Part shown: positions 8,915-17,419 of the stretch, piece by piece | How the letters are laid out: each line of letters starts with the position of its first letter | Numbering within the stretch: the stretch's first letter is position 1 | DNA from: Pedobacter sp. FW305-3-2-15-E-R2A2 | Lineage (GTDB): Bacteria; Bacteroidota; Bacteroidia; Sphingobacteriales; Sphingobacteriaceae | NCBI RefSeq assembly: GCF_038446955.1 | Contig: NZ_CP151803.1 | Location: forward strand, 3,162,001-3,226,000 | Length of the DNA stretch: 64,000 bases | Direction of reading: 5' to 3' | Made by a program: the position numbers and the translations under genes | The notes under the pieces: generated by a model | Seen by the model: only the letters and a program-made list of their open reading frames with translations | Databases searched by the model: none | What the model was told of the DNA's origin: nothing

Positions 8915-11184
8915 TGTAGAGGCAGGTCATAGTTTTCTATTTTAGGCAAGTATCTTTCGGCTGGATCGACTTTAAAAATAACAGTAACCCTGACCCCATT
9001 TTCGGAATTTATAGAGAAGGTACCACCAAGCTGTCTGCTCAACCCTTTCATTAAGTTCATGCCCATTGAATTGACCTGACTGGTATCAAAACCCGGAGGC
9101 AGACCAGCACCATCATCGGAGATGATTAGCTGATGTAAAGATTCACCGGCAGGGAGAAAAGAAATGTGAATATTCCCTTCTTCATTATTTTTGAATGCAT
9201 ATTTAATGGCATTGGTGATGGCTTCATTCAGGATGAGCCCCAGAGGGACCGCCTGCGATATATCAAGATCAACCTGGGCGATATCTTTTATAAATTGAAT
9301 CCGGTTATGAAGTCCAAAGCAATCGCGTAAATAAGACGTCATATCGTTAACATACTCATTTATCCGGATGACCGTCAGATTATCCGTATTGTATAGCTTT
9401 TGATGGATCATTGAAATGGACTGCATCCGGTGTTCACTGTTCCTGATGGCATCCAGTGCTTTTTCATTTTCAATATAAGTAGACTGCCGGTGGAGGAGCC
9501 CCATGACGATCTGAAGGTTGTTCTTTACCCGGTGATGGATTTCCTTAATCAACCATTCTTTTTCCTTGACGAGCTCGCCAAGACTTTTATTTTTACGTTG
9601 AATTTCAATGTTATTATGCCCTATGATGCGGTAATTTCTATATAAAAAGCCAATAAAACACACGAGGACAACCAATCCGATTATCGTCAGATTCCGGGTA
9701 TTGCGTACTTCCTGATCCCGTAGCAGACTTTCTTTTCTCAGTAAACTTAATGCCTGTTCTTTTTTTTCCGTTTCATACCGGATCTGAATCTCTTCAATTT
9801 GTCTGCTTTTTACGGTACTGAATATCGAATCTTTCAGTGCGTTGTATCTGTTCATCTGATGCATGGCTGCCAGGTATCTTCCCGCGGCAGAGTCGATTTT
9901 AAACTGGAGGAAGTGCAGCTCTTTCTTTTGGGAAATCAGGTAGTTTTTTTGGATCAGGCCGTTCAGGTAGCCGCTTGCTTTTTGGTATTGCTTTCTGCCG
10001 ACGTAAAATTTCCCGATGTCGTATTTTGCCATTGAAACGATTTCATCGGATGTCTCTTTTTCAAATAGCCGGATCATTTTAAGGTAGCATTTTTCGGCTG
10101 TTGTGTAATTTTTCATTGCCTCATAACAATATCCTTTAATCTGGTAGAGGATGGCTTGTTCGAAATTGCCTTTAGCTGGGTTACGTTTCTCTACCGCAAT
10201 GATTTCGTTTAGTGCTTCCTGTGGTTTGCCCTGAAGGATCTGTTGCTGGGCGATGAAGCCCGCAGTTCTGAAAATATAAACCTGACTTATAGCCATCTTT
10301 TCCCGGAGTGCCAGACATTTTCTATACCATTCAATGCTTTTTTCTGTATTACCTAGTTCCTGATAGATGAGGCCGAGCTCTCCATAATATGCAGAAGCGT
10401 TTTTGTCGGTTGATTCATCTTTGATAAATTTTATTGCCTCCAGGGCATATTGGAGTGATTTGTTGTAGTTCCCCTCGTACCTGCTGATGGATGCCATCAA
10501 ATAATAAAGTTCTGAGATTCCCGGAATATTTTTATCGCGGTAGCTGGTAATCAGGTTTAAGCCCTTCCTGTCTGCCTCCTCATATTTACCTTCGATAAAC
10601 AGGAGGTCGGTTAATTTTAACTCCAGCTCAAATTCTTTCTGAAGATGACGCCGTTTCTGATAGATGTGCAATGCATGCTCGTAGTAATTCCTGATCTCAG
10701 GGTTCATCTGATTGAGATGGTCATAGTTATAGATTGCCAAGCCAAGATTTAACCAGCTTTCTGCTTCTTTGTCTGCATGACCGGTTTTCTGGTAATTTGA
10801 GATGGCCTGCATGAAGTAACTCTTTCCTTCGGACAGTTTGTTTTGCGCAATACATATCTGCCCCAGAAGTATCAGGTTTTCAGATTTGAGTGCAACTGAG
10901 CTTTGTGTTTCTTTTGCTAAAGTCTGATAAACTGTACGGGAGAAATGCGCAGCGCTATCGAGGTTCTTTTTTCCCTTTGTACGATAATACGTCTTGGCAA
11001 GACTGAACTGGAGACTGCATCTGATGATATCGGTTTTTGCCTGTGCCAGTTGTTTTCGGAATATGGGGATTTCTCCCTGAGAATGAGCAGTTGTTGGTTT
11101 TAAAAACAGCAAACTGATTGTCATAAAAACCAGAAGTATAGTTTTGGACATGGTATGTTGATTAACCTTATATCGTGTTTTCAT
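8911..11184 (-). CDS. TPR-containing HisKA_2 sensor histidine kinase
   Basis: This is a 757-residue kinase. A signal peptide or first membrane segment lies at the N-terminus; the start could also be ATG 11151, MSKTILL, which gives a cleaner signal. A long array of tetratricopeptide repeats (about 40-440) follows, then a coiled coil, one transmembrane helix near 495-515 and a cytoplasmic kinase core. The phosphoacceptor region reads KEIHHRVKNNLQ with His550/551, as in the HisKA_2 / HWE-like group. The ATPase part has LNEAITNAIKYAF and a DDGAGLPPG box. The periplasmic TPRs probably sense a protein or peptide. It is convergent with the NtrC-type regulator, and divergent from the hydrolase operon starting at 11308. 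Confidence 0.9.
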   Translation of the reverse strand: MKTRYKVNQHTMSKTILLVFMTISLLFLKPTTAHSQGEIPIFRKQLAQAKTDIIRCSLQFSLAKTYYRTKGKKNLDSAAHFSRTVYQTLAKETQSSVALKSENLILLGQICIAQNKLSEGKSYFMQAISNYQKTGHADKEAESWLNLGLAIYNYDHLNQMNPEIRNYYEHALHIYQKRRHLQKEFELELKLTDLLFIEGKYEEADRKGLNLITSYRDKNIPGISELYYLMASISRYEGNYNKSLQYALEAIKFIKDESTDKNASAYYGELGLIYQELGNTEKSIEWYRKCLALREKMAISQVYIFRTAGFIAQQQILQGKPQEALNEIIAVEKRNPAKGNFEQAILYQIKGYCYEAMKNYTTAEKCYLKMIRLFEKETSDEIVSMAKYDIGKFYVGRKQYQKASGYLNGLIQKNYLISQKKELHFLQFKIDSAAGRYLAAMHQMNRYNALKDSIFSTVKSRQIEEIQIRYETEKKEQALSLLRKESLLRDQEVRNTRNLTIIGLVVLVCFIGFLYRNYRIIGHNNIEIQRKNKSLGELVKEKEWLIKEIHHRVKNNLQIVMGLLHRQSTYIENEKALDAIRNSEHRMQSISMIHQKLYNTDNLTVIRINEYVNDMTSYLRDCFGLHNRIQFIKDIAQVDLDISQAVPLGLILNEAITNAIKYAFKNNEEGNIHISFLPAGESLHQLIISDDGAGLPPGFDTSQVNSMGMNLMKGLSRQLGGTFSINSENGVRVTVIFKVDPAERYLPKIENYDLPLH

Positions 11185-11307
11185 GCCTGTGGAATGACGA
11201 AATAAAGTAAGTTGAGATTTGTCATTTTAGGTATTGTGTTGATTTATAATGATTTGTGTTTTAGGACTGTCTATTGATTAATGGTGAATGTATAAAATTC
11301 ATTAACC

Positions 11308-12096
11308 ATGACAAAGATAACATCCAAAACAATTCTTTTCATCACAGGTGCATTTGTCAGCAATGATTGCTGGAGGGAATGGCAATTGTTTTTTGAAAAA
11401 AAGGGATATCAGACATTTGCACCTGCCTGGCCTTACAAGAATGAAACCGCTGATGTGCTCAGGCGACAGGCTCCGGAATCAGACATTGCAAAACAGAGAT
11501 TGGCTGATCTTACTGCATACTTCGCTGATTTTGCATTAGCCCTTCCGGAAAAACCGATTATGATTGGTCACTCCATGGGAGGACTGATCACGCAACTGCT
11601 CATACAGAGAAATCTTGCTGTTGCAGGTATTGCGATCCATTCCCTTCAGCCAAAAGACGTGTTGACTTTTAAGTTTTCGTTTTATAAGGCAGGCTGGGGG
11701 CCATTGGGTTTCTTTACGTCCGTTAAAAAATCCTTTCTGATGTCGTTCAGGCAGTGGCAATATGCATTCACAAATGGAATGAGCTTCGATGAGCAAAAAG
11801 AGGCTTATTACCGCTTGCTGACTCCCGAATCTAAACTGTTGGTCAGAGATGCGATTACAGATGCTGCGAAAGTTGACTTTACAGCGCCACATGTGCCGCT
11901 GCTGTTTATCGCCGGAAGTTGCGACCGTTTCATACCTGCATCGCTTAACCATACCAACTATTCTAAATACAAGGACAAAGACTCCAGAAAATCATTCAAA
12001 ATATTTGAAGGCCGTAACCACTATGTACTGGGGCAGCCTGGTTGGGAGGAAGTTGCCGGGTACACAAATAATTGGCTTGAAGAACTTTCCTATTAA
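11308..12096 (+). CDS. Alpha/beta hydrolase, serine-nucleophile type
   Basis: This 262-residue alpha/beta hydrolase has the nucleophile elbow GHSMGG with Ser89, a late acidic residue in GSCDRFIP and the catalytic His in GRNHYVLG. No signal peptide is present, so it should be cytoplasmic. The cap region is helical and aromatic-rich. Substrates of this kind are usually esters or amides, and none can be assigned here. It is the first gene of a four-gene hydrolase operon (next gene 12 bases downstream) and is transcribed away from the TPR kinase at 8911. The 123-base divergent gap is the likely control region for both. Confidence 0.85.
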   Translation: MTKITSKTILFITGAFVSNDCWREWQLFFEKKGYQTFAPAWPYKNETADVLRRQAPESDIAKQRLADLTAYFADFALALPEKPIMIGHSMGGLITQLLIQRNLAVAGIAIHSLQPKDVLTFKFSFYKAGWGPLGFFTSVKKSFLMSFRQWQYAFTNGMSFDEQKEAYYRLLTPESKLLVRDAITDAAKVDFTAPHVPLLFIAGSCDRFIPASLNHTNYSKYKDKDSRKSFKIFEGRNHYVLGQPGWEEVAGYTNNWLEELSY

Positions 12097-12108
12097 AATC
12101 AAAATGAT

Positions 12109-13887
12109 ATGAAAAACTTAAATTATGGTATTACCCTGTTAAGTGTTGTTTTACTGCTTACGGGTTGTCACAAAAGAGAAGAAAAAGCAGACCTCATTGT
12201 CTTTAATGCAAAAATTGCAACGATGGTTCAGGCCGGTCAGTTTGAAGAGGCCGTAGCCATCAAAGATGGCATTATCGTAGGTCTGGGGAATTCAAAAAAT
12301 ATACTTGAAAAGTATGCTTCCGGCCAAACACAAAAAATAGATGCAGCGGGAAGAACCGTAATTCCAGGACTTAACGACAGTCACATACACCTGATCAGGG
12401 AAGGCCTGAATTACAATGCCGAACTGAGGTGGGATGGTGTGAAAACCCTTAAAAGGGCAATGGAACTGTTGAAGGAACAGGCAAAAAGAAGTCCGGATGG
12501 CGTTTGGATTAAAGTGGTAGGAGGCTGGAACGAATTTCAGTTTGAAGAAAAGAGACAGCCGACTATAGCGGAGATCAATCAGGCTGTTCCCGATAAACCC
12601 GTTTTTATCAGCTACCTCTACGGAAAGGCTTTTGTAAACAAAAAAGGGCTGGAAGTATTAAAGTACGACAAAAACACCCGTTATGAGGGAAGCCTGGTAG
12701 AGCTGGATAAAAATGGAATACCAACCGGTCTTTTGTTTGCAAAAGAAACCCCAAAAGCAATATATACCACATTGAGCCTGACCACTAAACTGAACCATGC
12801 AGAAAGATTGAATAGCACATTGCAATTTTACCGGGAACTGAACAGGTTTGGAATTACCAGTGCTATCGACGCTGCGGGAGGTGGACAAAACTACGATCAG
12901 GACTATGCTGTGGCTCTGGAACTTGCAAAGAATGGAAAGTTGAATGTCCGGACTTCCTATTACCTTTTTGCTCAGCAAAGAGGCAAAGAATTTCTTGACT
13001 ACGAGAAATGGATAAAGGCGGCAAAGCCAAATAAAAATGACCACATGCTTGTACCCAATGGCTATTCTCTGGAAGGGGCGGGAGAAAATCTCGTTGCTTC
13101 TGCGGCCGACTTTGAGAACTTCCTGGAGCCGCGTACCATACTCTCTGATGATATGGAAAAGGACCTTGAACCTGTGATCCGTTTACTGGTCAAAAACAAG
13201 TGGACATTCAGGCTGCATGCCACCTATGGCGAGTCTATAGAACGGATGCTTGCGGTATTTGAGAAGGTAAATAAAGATACCCCATTTGCGGGATTGCGCT
13301 GGTGCTTTGACCATGCAGAAACGATTACTCCCGCGCAGATTGCAAGGGTGAAGAAACTTGGCGGAGGCATCGCGGTTCAGTTCAGGATGTATTTCCAGGG
13401 AGAATTGTATAAAAAAATGTATGGTGAGCCTCAAAAACAATTGCCTCCCATTAAGGAAATGCTGAGGCAGGGTGTTCCGGTGGGGATGGGAACAGATGCC
13501 ACCCGGATTTCTACTTACAATCCCTGGATGGCAATTCACTGGTTGATTACCGGAAAGACCATTGGAGGAATGCAGTTTTGGCCACAGGACCAGGTCCTGG
13601 ACAAGTTTACGGCCTTACAGCTCTACACTAAGGGAAGTGCCTGGTTTTCGGGCGAGGAACACCTGAAAGGATTGATTAAAGAAGGACAATATGCCGATAT
13701 GGCGATCCTTTCTCAGGACTATTTCAAGGAAAGCCCGGAAAATATAAGAAAGATAGAATCGCTTGTAACCATTGTCAATGGGAAAGTAGTTTATGCCAAA
13801 GATAAATTTAAAGCCAATGATCCCGGAATCGCAGCAGTGATACCTGCATGGTCGCCTGTTAAATTCTATGGTGGATATCAAAATTAA
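12109..13887 (+). CDS. Amidohydrolase_3 family (YtcJ-like) lipoprotein
   Basis: This 592-residue protein has a lipoprotein signal ending in LLLTGC. The amidohydrolase fold follows. There is an N-terminal beta-sandwich strand pair (ADLIVFNAKIATM, IVGLG), the metal-binding HxH in GLNDSHIHL, a mid-domain His region (FRLHATYGESIERM, then CFDHAE) and the late Asp in GMGTDATRIS. The C-terminal sandwich half (GQYADMAIL) closes it. Members of Amidohydrolase_3 hydrolyse C-N bonds of small molecules. The lipoprotein signal places this one at a membrane surface outside the cytoplasm. It is the second gene of the hydrolase operon, with tight spacing on both sides (12 and 20 bases). The substrate is unknown. 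Confidence 0.87.
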   Translation: MKNLNYGITLLSVVLLLTGCHKREEKADLIVFNAKIATMVQAGQFEEAVAIKDGIIVGLGNSKNILEKYASGQTQKIDAAGRTVIPGLNDSHIHLIREGLNYNAELRWDGVKTLKRAMELLKEQAKRSPDGVWIKVVGGWNEFQFEEKRQPTIAEINQAVPDKPVFISYLYGKAFVNKKGLEVLKYDKNTRYEGSLVELDKNGIPTGLLFAKETPKAIYTTLSLTTKLNHAERLNSTLQFYRELNRFGITSAIDAAGGGQNYDQDYAVALELAKNGKLNVRTSYYLFAQQRGKEFLDYEKWIKAAKPNKNDHMLVPNGYSLEGAGENLVASAADFENFLEPRTILSDDMEKDLEPVIRLLVKNKWTFRLHATYGESIERMLAVFEKVNKDTPFAGLRWCFDHAETITPAQIARVKKLGGGIAVQFRMYFQGELYKKMYGEPQKQLPPIKEMLRQGVPVGMGTDATRISTYNPWMAIHWLITGKTIGGMQFWPQDQVLDKFTALQLYTKGSAWFSGEEHLKGLIKEGQYADMAILSQDYFKESPENIRKIESLVTIVNGKVVYAKDKFKANDPGIAAVIPAWSPVKFYGGYQN

Positions 13888-13907
13888 CCTTAATAAAAAA
13901 ATATATT

Positions 13908-14912
13908 ATGCTAAAATTAACTTATAAATGCACAATTGCATTGCTACTCTTACTGAGTTCTCTAACCATGGCCCAAATGCCAATGCCACCAAAAGTTCCC
14001 ATCTGGGATGCCAATAAAGTGGAACTCCGTCTGCAAAAATTGTCGGAAGATGTTTATGCGATCATTCCTTCCACCGTTGGTGTGGAAACGACCACTGGAA
14101 TTCCACAGGCAACTACGGGCGGATTTATTGTCGGCGAGAAAGGAATACTGATGGTGGAGGTTATGTTAAACAAAAGACTTTTCGATCAGCAGATGAAGCT
14201 GATCAGGTCGATATCCGATAAGCCGATACTGTATGCAGTAAATACCAGCGACCACGGCGATCATTGTTTTTCAAATTACCTGCTGCCCGATGCAACGCTG
14301 ATCATTCAGAATGAATTTGCGATGGAGAATTTATCTAAAAACTACGAGGGCATTAAACAATTCATGATCTCATTGTTTGGGAAAGACAGAGGAATTGAAA
14401 ACTCTGTATATCGTCCTGCAGACATTGTAATTCCAAAGAACAGCAACCTTAAAGTAGAATTGGGTGGAGGAAAGGTGGTGGAGTTGATGAATATCGGCAC
14501 GGCACAGTCGCCGGCAGATCTGTTTGTCTGGATGCCCCAGCAGAAGATCTTCTGGGCTGGGAATCCCTTTATTGCAGAAAGTCCGGCAATACCCTGGTTA
14601 TTTGATGGTTATTTCCTGGAACCAGCCGCAAATCTCAGAAAAATGTATGATTTACTTCCTGAGGGAACAGTGGTAGTGCCGGGGCATGGGAAAATTACCA
14701 ACAAGGCAGGAATAAAATATACCATTGATTATGTAGAAGCGCTGAAAGAGCAGGTGCAAAAGGCGGTTAGTGAAAACCTGACGTTGGAGCAAACGAAAGC
14801 AAGGGTGAAGATGCCGGAGTTTAACAAAGGCTATGTATTGTTTGACTGGCTTCATTTTAATTTCAACGTTCCCAATGCCTTTAAAGACATCAGCAGCACA
14901 CAAAATAAATAA
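13908..14912 (+). CDS. Exported metallo-beta-lactamase-fold protein with substituted metal ligands
   Basis: This 334-residue protein has a signal peptide cleaved near SLTMAQ. The MBL fold is clear (TTGGFIVGEKGILMVEVM, then NTSDHGDHCF, a late PGHGK). The usual HxHxDH signature reads S-D-H-G-D-H at 114-119, so the first His is Ser. The second metal-ligand His, expected in a GxAHTPGD-like loop, is Gln201 (AQSPAD). The bridging Asp, usually in a GD pair, is Asn220 (WAGN). The fold is kept but metal binding must be changed or lost. It is the third gene of the hydrolase operon, 20 bases after the amidohydrolase. It could be a one-metal hydrolase or a binding protein. Confidence 0.85.
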   Translation: MLKLTYKCTIALLLLLSSLTMAQMPMPPKVPIWDANKVELRLQKLSEDVYAIIPSTVGVETTTGIPQATTGGFIVGEKGILMVEVMLNKRLFDQQMKLIRSISDKPILYAVNTSDHGDHCFSNYLLPDATLIIQNEFAMENLSKNYEGIKQFMISLFGKDRGIENSVYRPADIVIPKNSNLKVELGGGKVVELMNIGTAQSPADLFVWMPQQKIFWAGNPFIAESPAIPWLFDGYFLEPAANLRKMYDLLPEGTVVVPGHGKITNKAGIKYTIDYVEALKEQVQKAVSENLTLEQTKARVKMPEFNKGYVLFDWLHFNFNVPNAFKDISSTQNK

Positions 14913-14943
14913 CAAAAGAATATTTACAAATAACCATACAATC

Positions 14944-15912
14944 ATGAAAAGAACATTCAAATTAGCAGGAGCAATCATCATTGCTTACGTATTAATCTTC
15001 CTAAGTCCAAAAACAACATTTGCCGCGGAAGATCTGAATTCCAAAATTGCCCAGTCTGTAAGGCCTGCAGATCCTCCCGCGGGATTCAAACATCAATATG
15101 CGACCGTTAATGGTGTGAAATTACACTATGTAATCGGGGGTAAAGGGGCTCCTTTGCTACTGGTCCATGGCTTTGGGCAGAACTGGTACATGTGGAACAG
15201 GTTGTTACCTGAGCTGTCAAAACACTTCACCGTAATTGCTCCCGACCTCAGGGGTGTTGGTGAATCAGGTAAACCTGCCGGAGGTTATGATAAGAAAAAT
15301 ATGGCCGTCGACCTGCATGAGCTCATCCAAAAACTCGGCTATAAAAACATCAACCTTGCCGGGCATGATATCGGACTGATGGTAGCTTACGCTTACGCTG
15401 CCCAGTTTCCGAACGACGTAAGGAAAGTTGCATTGATGGATGCATTGCTTCCGGGTGTTGAACCCGTATGGTCGCAGGTTAAAGCCGGTGCATGGTGGTT
15501 TGGTTTTTTCGGGATGCCTAAGGCAGGTGAAATTGTTTCCGGTAAGGCCAATCTTTTTCTAACGAATTTCTGGCCTTTGGTAGGCTACGTTAAAAACCCT
15601 TTTACCGCTGAGGAGCGTAAAGAATTTATCCGTGCTTATTCGGTGCCAGGTGCGACAACCGGCGCATTTGCCTGGTTTGGCGCTTTCCCGCAGGACGCGA
15701 AAGACAATGTGAAGTTGATGGCAACAAAACTACAGATGCCCTTGCTGGCGATGGGCTCGCAGCACTTCGCAGCACCTTTTCTTGCAGATCATTCCAAACT
15801 GGTTGCTGCTAATGTTAAGGAGTCGGTGATCAAGGACTCCGGGCATTGGATTGTTCAGGAAAATACAGCACAGGTAAAGAAAGACCTCTTAGATTTCTTT
15901 TTAGAAAAATAG
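14944..15912 (+). CDS. Alpha/beta hydrolase, Asp-nucleophile (epoxide hydrolase/dehalogenase type)
   Basis: Starting at MKRTFKL, this is a 322-residue protein with an N-terminal signal or anchor segment (about 5-27, cleavage near TFA/AED). The oxyanion-hole HGFGQ lies at about 75-79 and the nucleophile elbow is GHDIG with Asp142 in place of Ser, as in epoxide hydrolases and haloalkane or fluoroacetate dehalogenases. The catalytic His is in SGHWIVQE. An in-frame ATG at 14833 lies inside the previous gene and would bury the signal, so 14944 is preferred. It is the last gene of the hydrolase operon and is followed by a strong terminator. Export of this enzyme type suggests action on an external compound, but this is inference. 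Confidence 0.87.
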   Translation: MKRTFKLAGAIIIAYVLIFLSPKTTFAAEDLNSKIAQSVRPADPPAGFKHQYATVNGVKLHYVIGGKGAPLLLVHGFGQNWYMWNRLLPELSKHFTVIAPDLRGVGESGKPAGGYDKKNMAVDLHELIQKLGYKNINLAGHDIGLMVAYAYAAQFPNDVRKVALMDALLPGVEPVWSQVKAGAWWFGFFGMPKAGEIVSGKANLFLTNFWPLVGYVKNPFTAEERKEFIRAYSVPGATTGAFAWFGAFPQDAKDNVKLMATKLQMPLLAMGSQHFAAPFLADHSKLVAANVKESVIKDSGHWIVQENTAQVKKDLLDFFLEK

Positions 15913-15930
15913 AAACTGATCGTTGTTGTT

Positions 15931-15960
15931 AACAGGCCATATCTTCGGATATGGCCTGTT
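15931..15960 (+). terminator. Strong intrinsic terminator with UUCG loop
   Basis: A perfect 13-bp stem (AACAGGCCATATC / GATATGGCCTGTT) closes a TTCG tetraloop and is followed by TTTGC. It ends the four-gene hydrolase operon. Confidence 0.9.
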
Positions 15961-16202
15961 TTTGCATAAAAAGGGATGAGGGCTTTTCGTTGGTTTTCAA
16001 CGATATTTCGTTGCAAAGATCGTGGCGCTACTGTATTCCGTTGTCTTGTTGAACGGCTAAACAGATGAGGTGTCAGATAGAAAAATAAAATCTTAAATGT
16101 ACAATGCTTATGGTCAATTGTTTTATGCGTTTTTGCTGGGTATACCTTTTATAGCAGGTATTTGAACGGTTAGACTGGCCGGTTTTCTGCTCATGATGTG
16201 CA

Positions 16203-17372
16203 ATGTTGAACCCGCTTCGCTATATCATTGCTATTATTTTTCTGTTCCTTCAATTGAATGAAGCAGCAGCCTGGGAGCCTGGTGCGGGGAAATTTAAGGA
16301 AGTAGAAAAAGAGCTGCGTTTAACATTGCTCTACCAGCGGTTTAGGCTGGATTCTGCATCCGGGAAATACAGATCCGCATTTTCCAGGCTTTTGGAATAT
16401 CATTCACTTAAAGATTCTATCTCCAAAGCGCGAAAAGCACAGCAGATTTCCGATCTCCGGCATCAGTTTAAAACAGAGGAAAGAGATCTGAATATCAGGT
16501 CAAAACAGAAGCATATCGACCTGTTGACCAGGGAAAGAGAACTTCAGAAAGCAGTTTTTCAATCCACATTGAAAGTCCGAAACGTAGTTGTTGGAAGTGT
16601 GATCGTACTATTTCTGCTGCTTGCTATTGTTTTTAACAAGTTCAGGCTAAAATACCGGTCCAATCAGCAGCTTCAAATGCAGCAATCTGAAATATCAACA
16701 CAAAATGAGTCCATGCAGATCCTGGCGGATCAAAAGGATGTATTGCTGGAACAGAAAGAATGGCTGATGAAAGAGGTACACCACCGGGTTAAGAATAACC
16801 TTCAGGTGGTGATCAGTCTGTTAAATATCCAGTCGGCCTATTTACAGGATGAACAGGCATCCGCCTCTTTAAAGGAAAGCCAGAATAGGATGCAGTCCAT
16901 TTCTTTAATTCACCAAAAACTCTATCAATCTGAAAGCAGGGCGAGGATTAACATGCAGGTTTACATCAAGGAATTTATTGATTACCTGAAGCACAGTTTT
17001 AATGTGGATACAGGAATCCGCATTACTATAGATGTTGTTTCTGTTGAATTTGATGTGATTTTAGCTGTTCCCTTAGGATTGATACTTAATGAAGCAATTA
17101 CCAATGCGATCAAGTATGCTTTTTGTAACAGACCAGGTGGAAACATTAGCATTGTCCTCTCGGAGCTTGGTGATCAAAAATATGTCTTGAAAGTAATAGA
17201 TGATGGTGTTGGGATTACTGAAGGGATGAAGCAGGAGGAAAACAGGTCGCTGGGCATGAGCCTGATGAAGAACCTGTCTCAGCAAATCAATGGAGAATTT
17301 ATGATTTTGAATAAGAAAGGCTGCGCGGTTATACTGCAGTTTGCGGAGCGTCAGCATGTTTTTTCTGCCTGA
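16203..17372 (+). CDS. Shortened HisKA_2 sensor histidine kinase
   Basis: This is a 389-residue kinase. A signal segment at 5-24 is followed by only about 90 residues of extracytoplasmic sequence. These match the last repeat and coiled coil of the larger TPR kinases nearby (LDSASGKYRSAFSRLLEYHSLKD). One transmembrane helix lies at about 126-146, then a coiled coil and the kinase core with KEVHHRVKNNLQ (His193/194), LNEAITNAIKYAF and DDGVGI. It therefore looks like a TPR kinase that has lost nearly all its sensor repeats. It lies just upstream of the full-length kinase and regulator pair at 17420-21688 and may share their regulator. Loss of the sensor could make it constitutive or leave it dependent on a partner. 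Confidence 0.88.
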   Translation: MLNPLRYIIAIIFLFLQLNEAAAWEPGAGKFKEVEKELRLTLLYQRFRLDSASGKYRSAFSRLLEYHSLKDSISKARKAQQISDLRHQFKTEERDLNIRSKQKHIDLLTRERELQKAVFQSTLKVRNVVVGSVIVLFLLLAIVFNKFRLKYRSNQQLQMQQSEISTQNESMQILADQKDVLLEQKEWLMKEVHHRVKNNLQVVISLLNIQSAYLQDEQASASLKESQNRMQSISLIHQKLYQSESRARINMQVYIKEFIDYLKHSFNVDTGIRITIDVVSVEFDVILAVPLGLILNEAITNAIKYAFCNRPGGNISIVLSELGDQKYVLKVIDDGVGITEGMKQEENRSLGMSLMKNLSQQINGEFMILNKKGCAVILQFAERQHVFSA

Positions 17373-17419
17373 TGTGGTGATGGCTTCGGCCTTAGTGCCC
17401 TGGTTTAATATGGGAATGA

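Noticed and set aside
16176..16191. TGGCCGGTTTTCTGCT as a second sigma-54 promoter, before the shortened kinase
   Set aside because: The GG-N10-GC spacing fits, but the -12 region is poor and the implied transcript would start at the ATG itself. A match of this quality is expected by chance.
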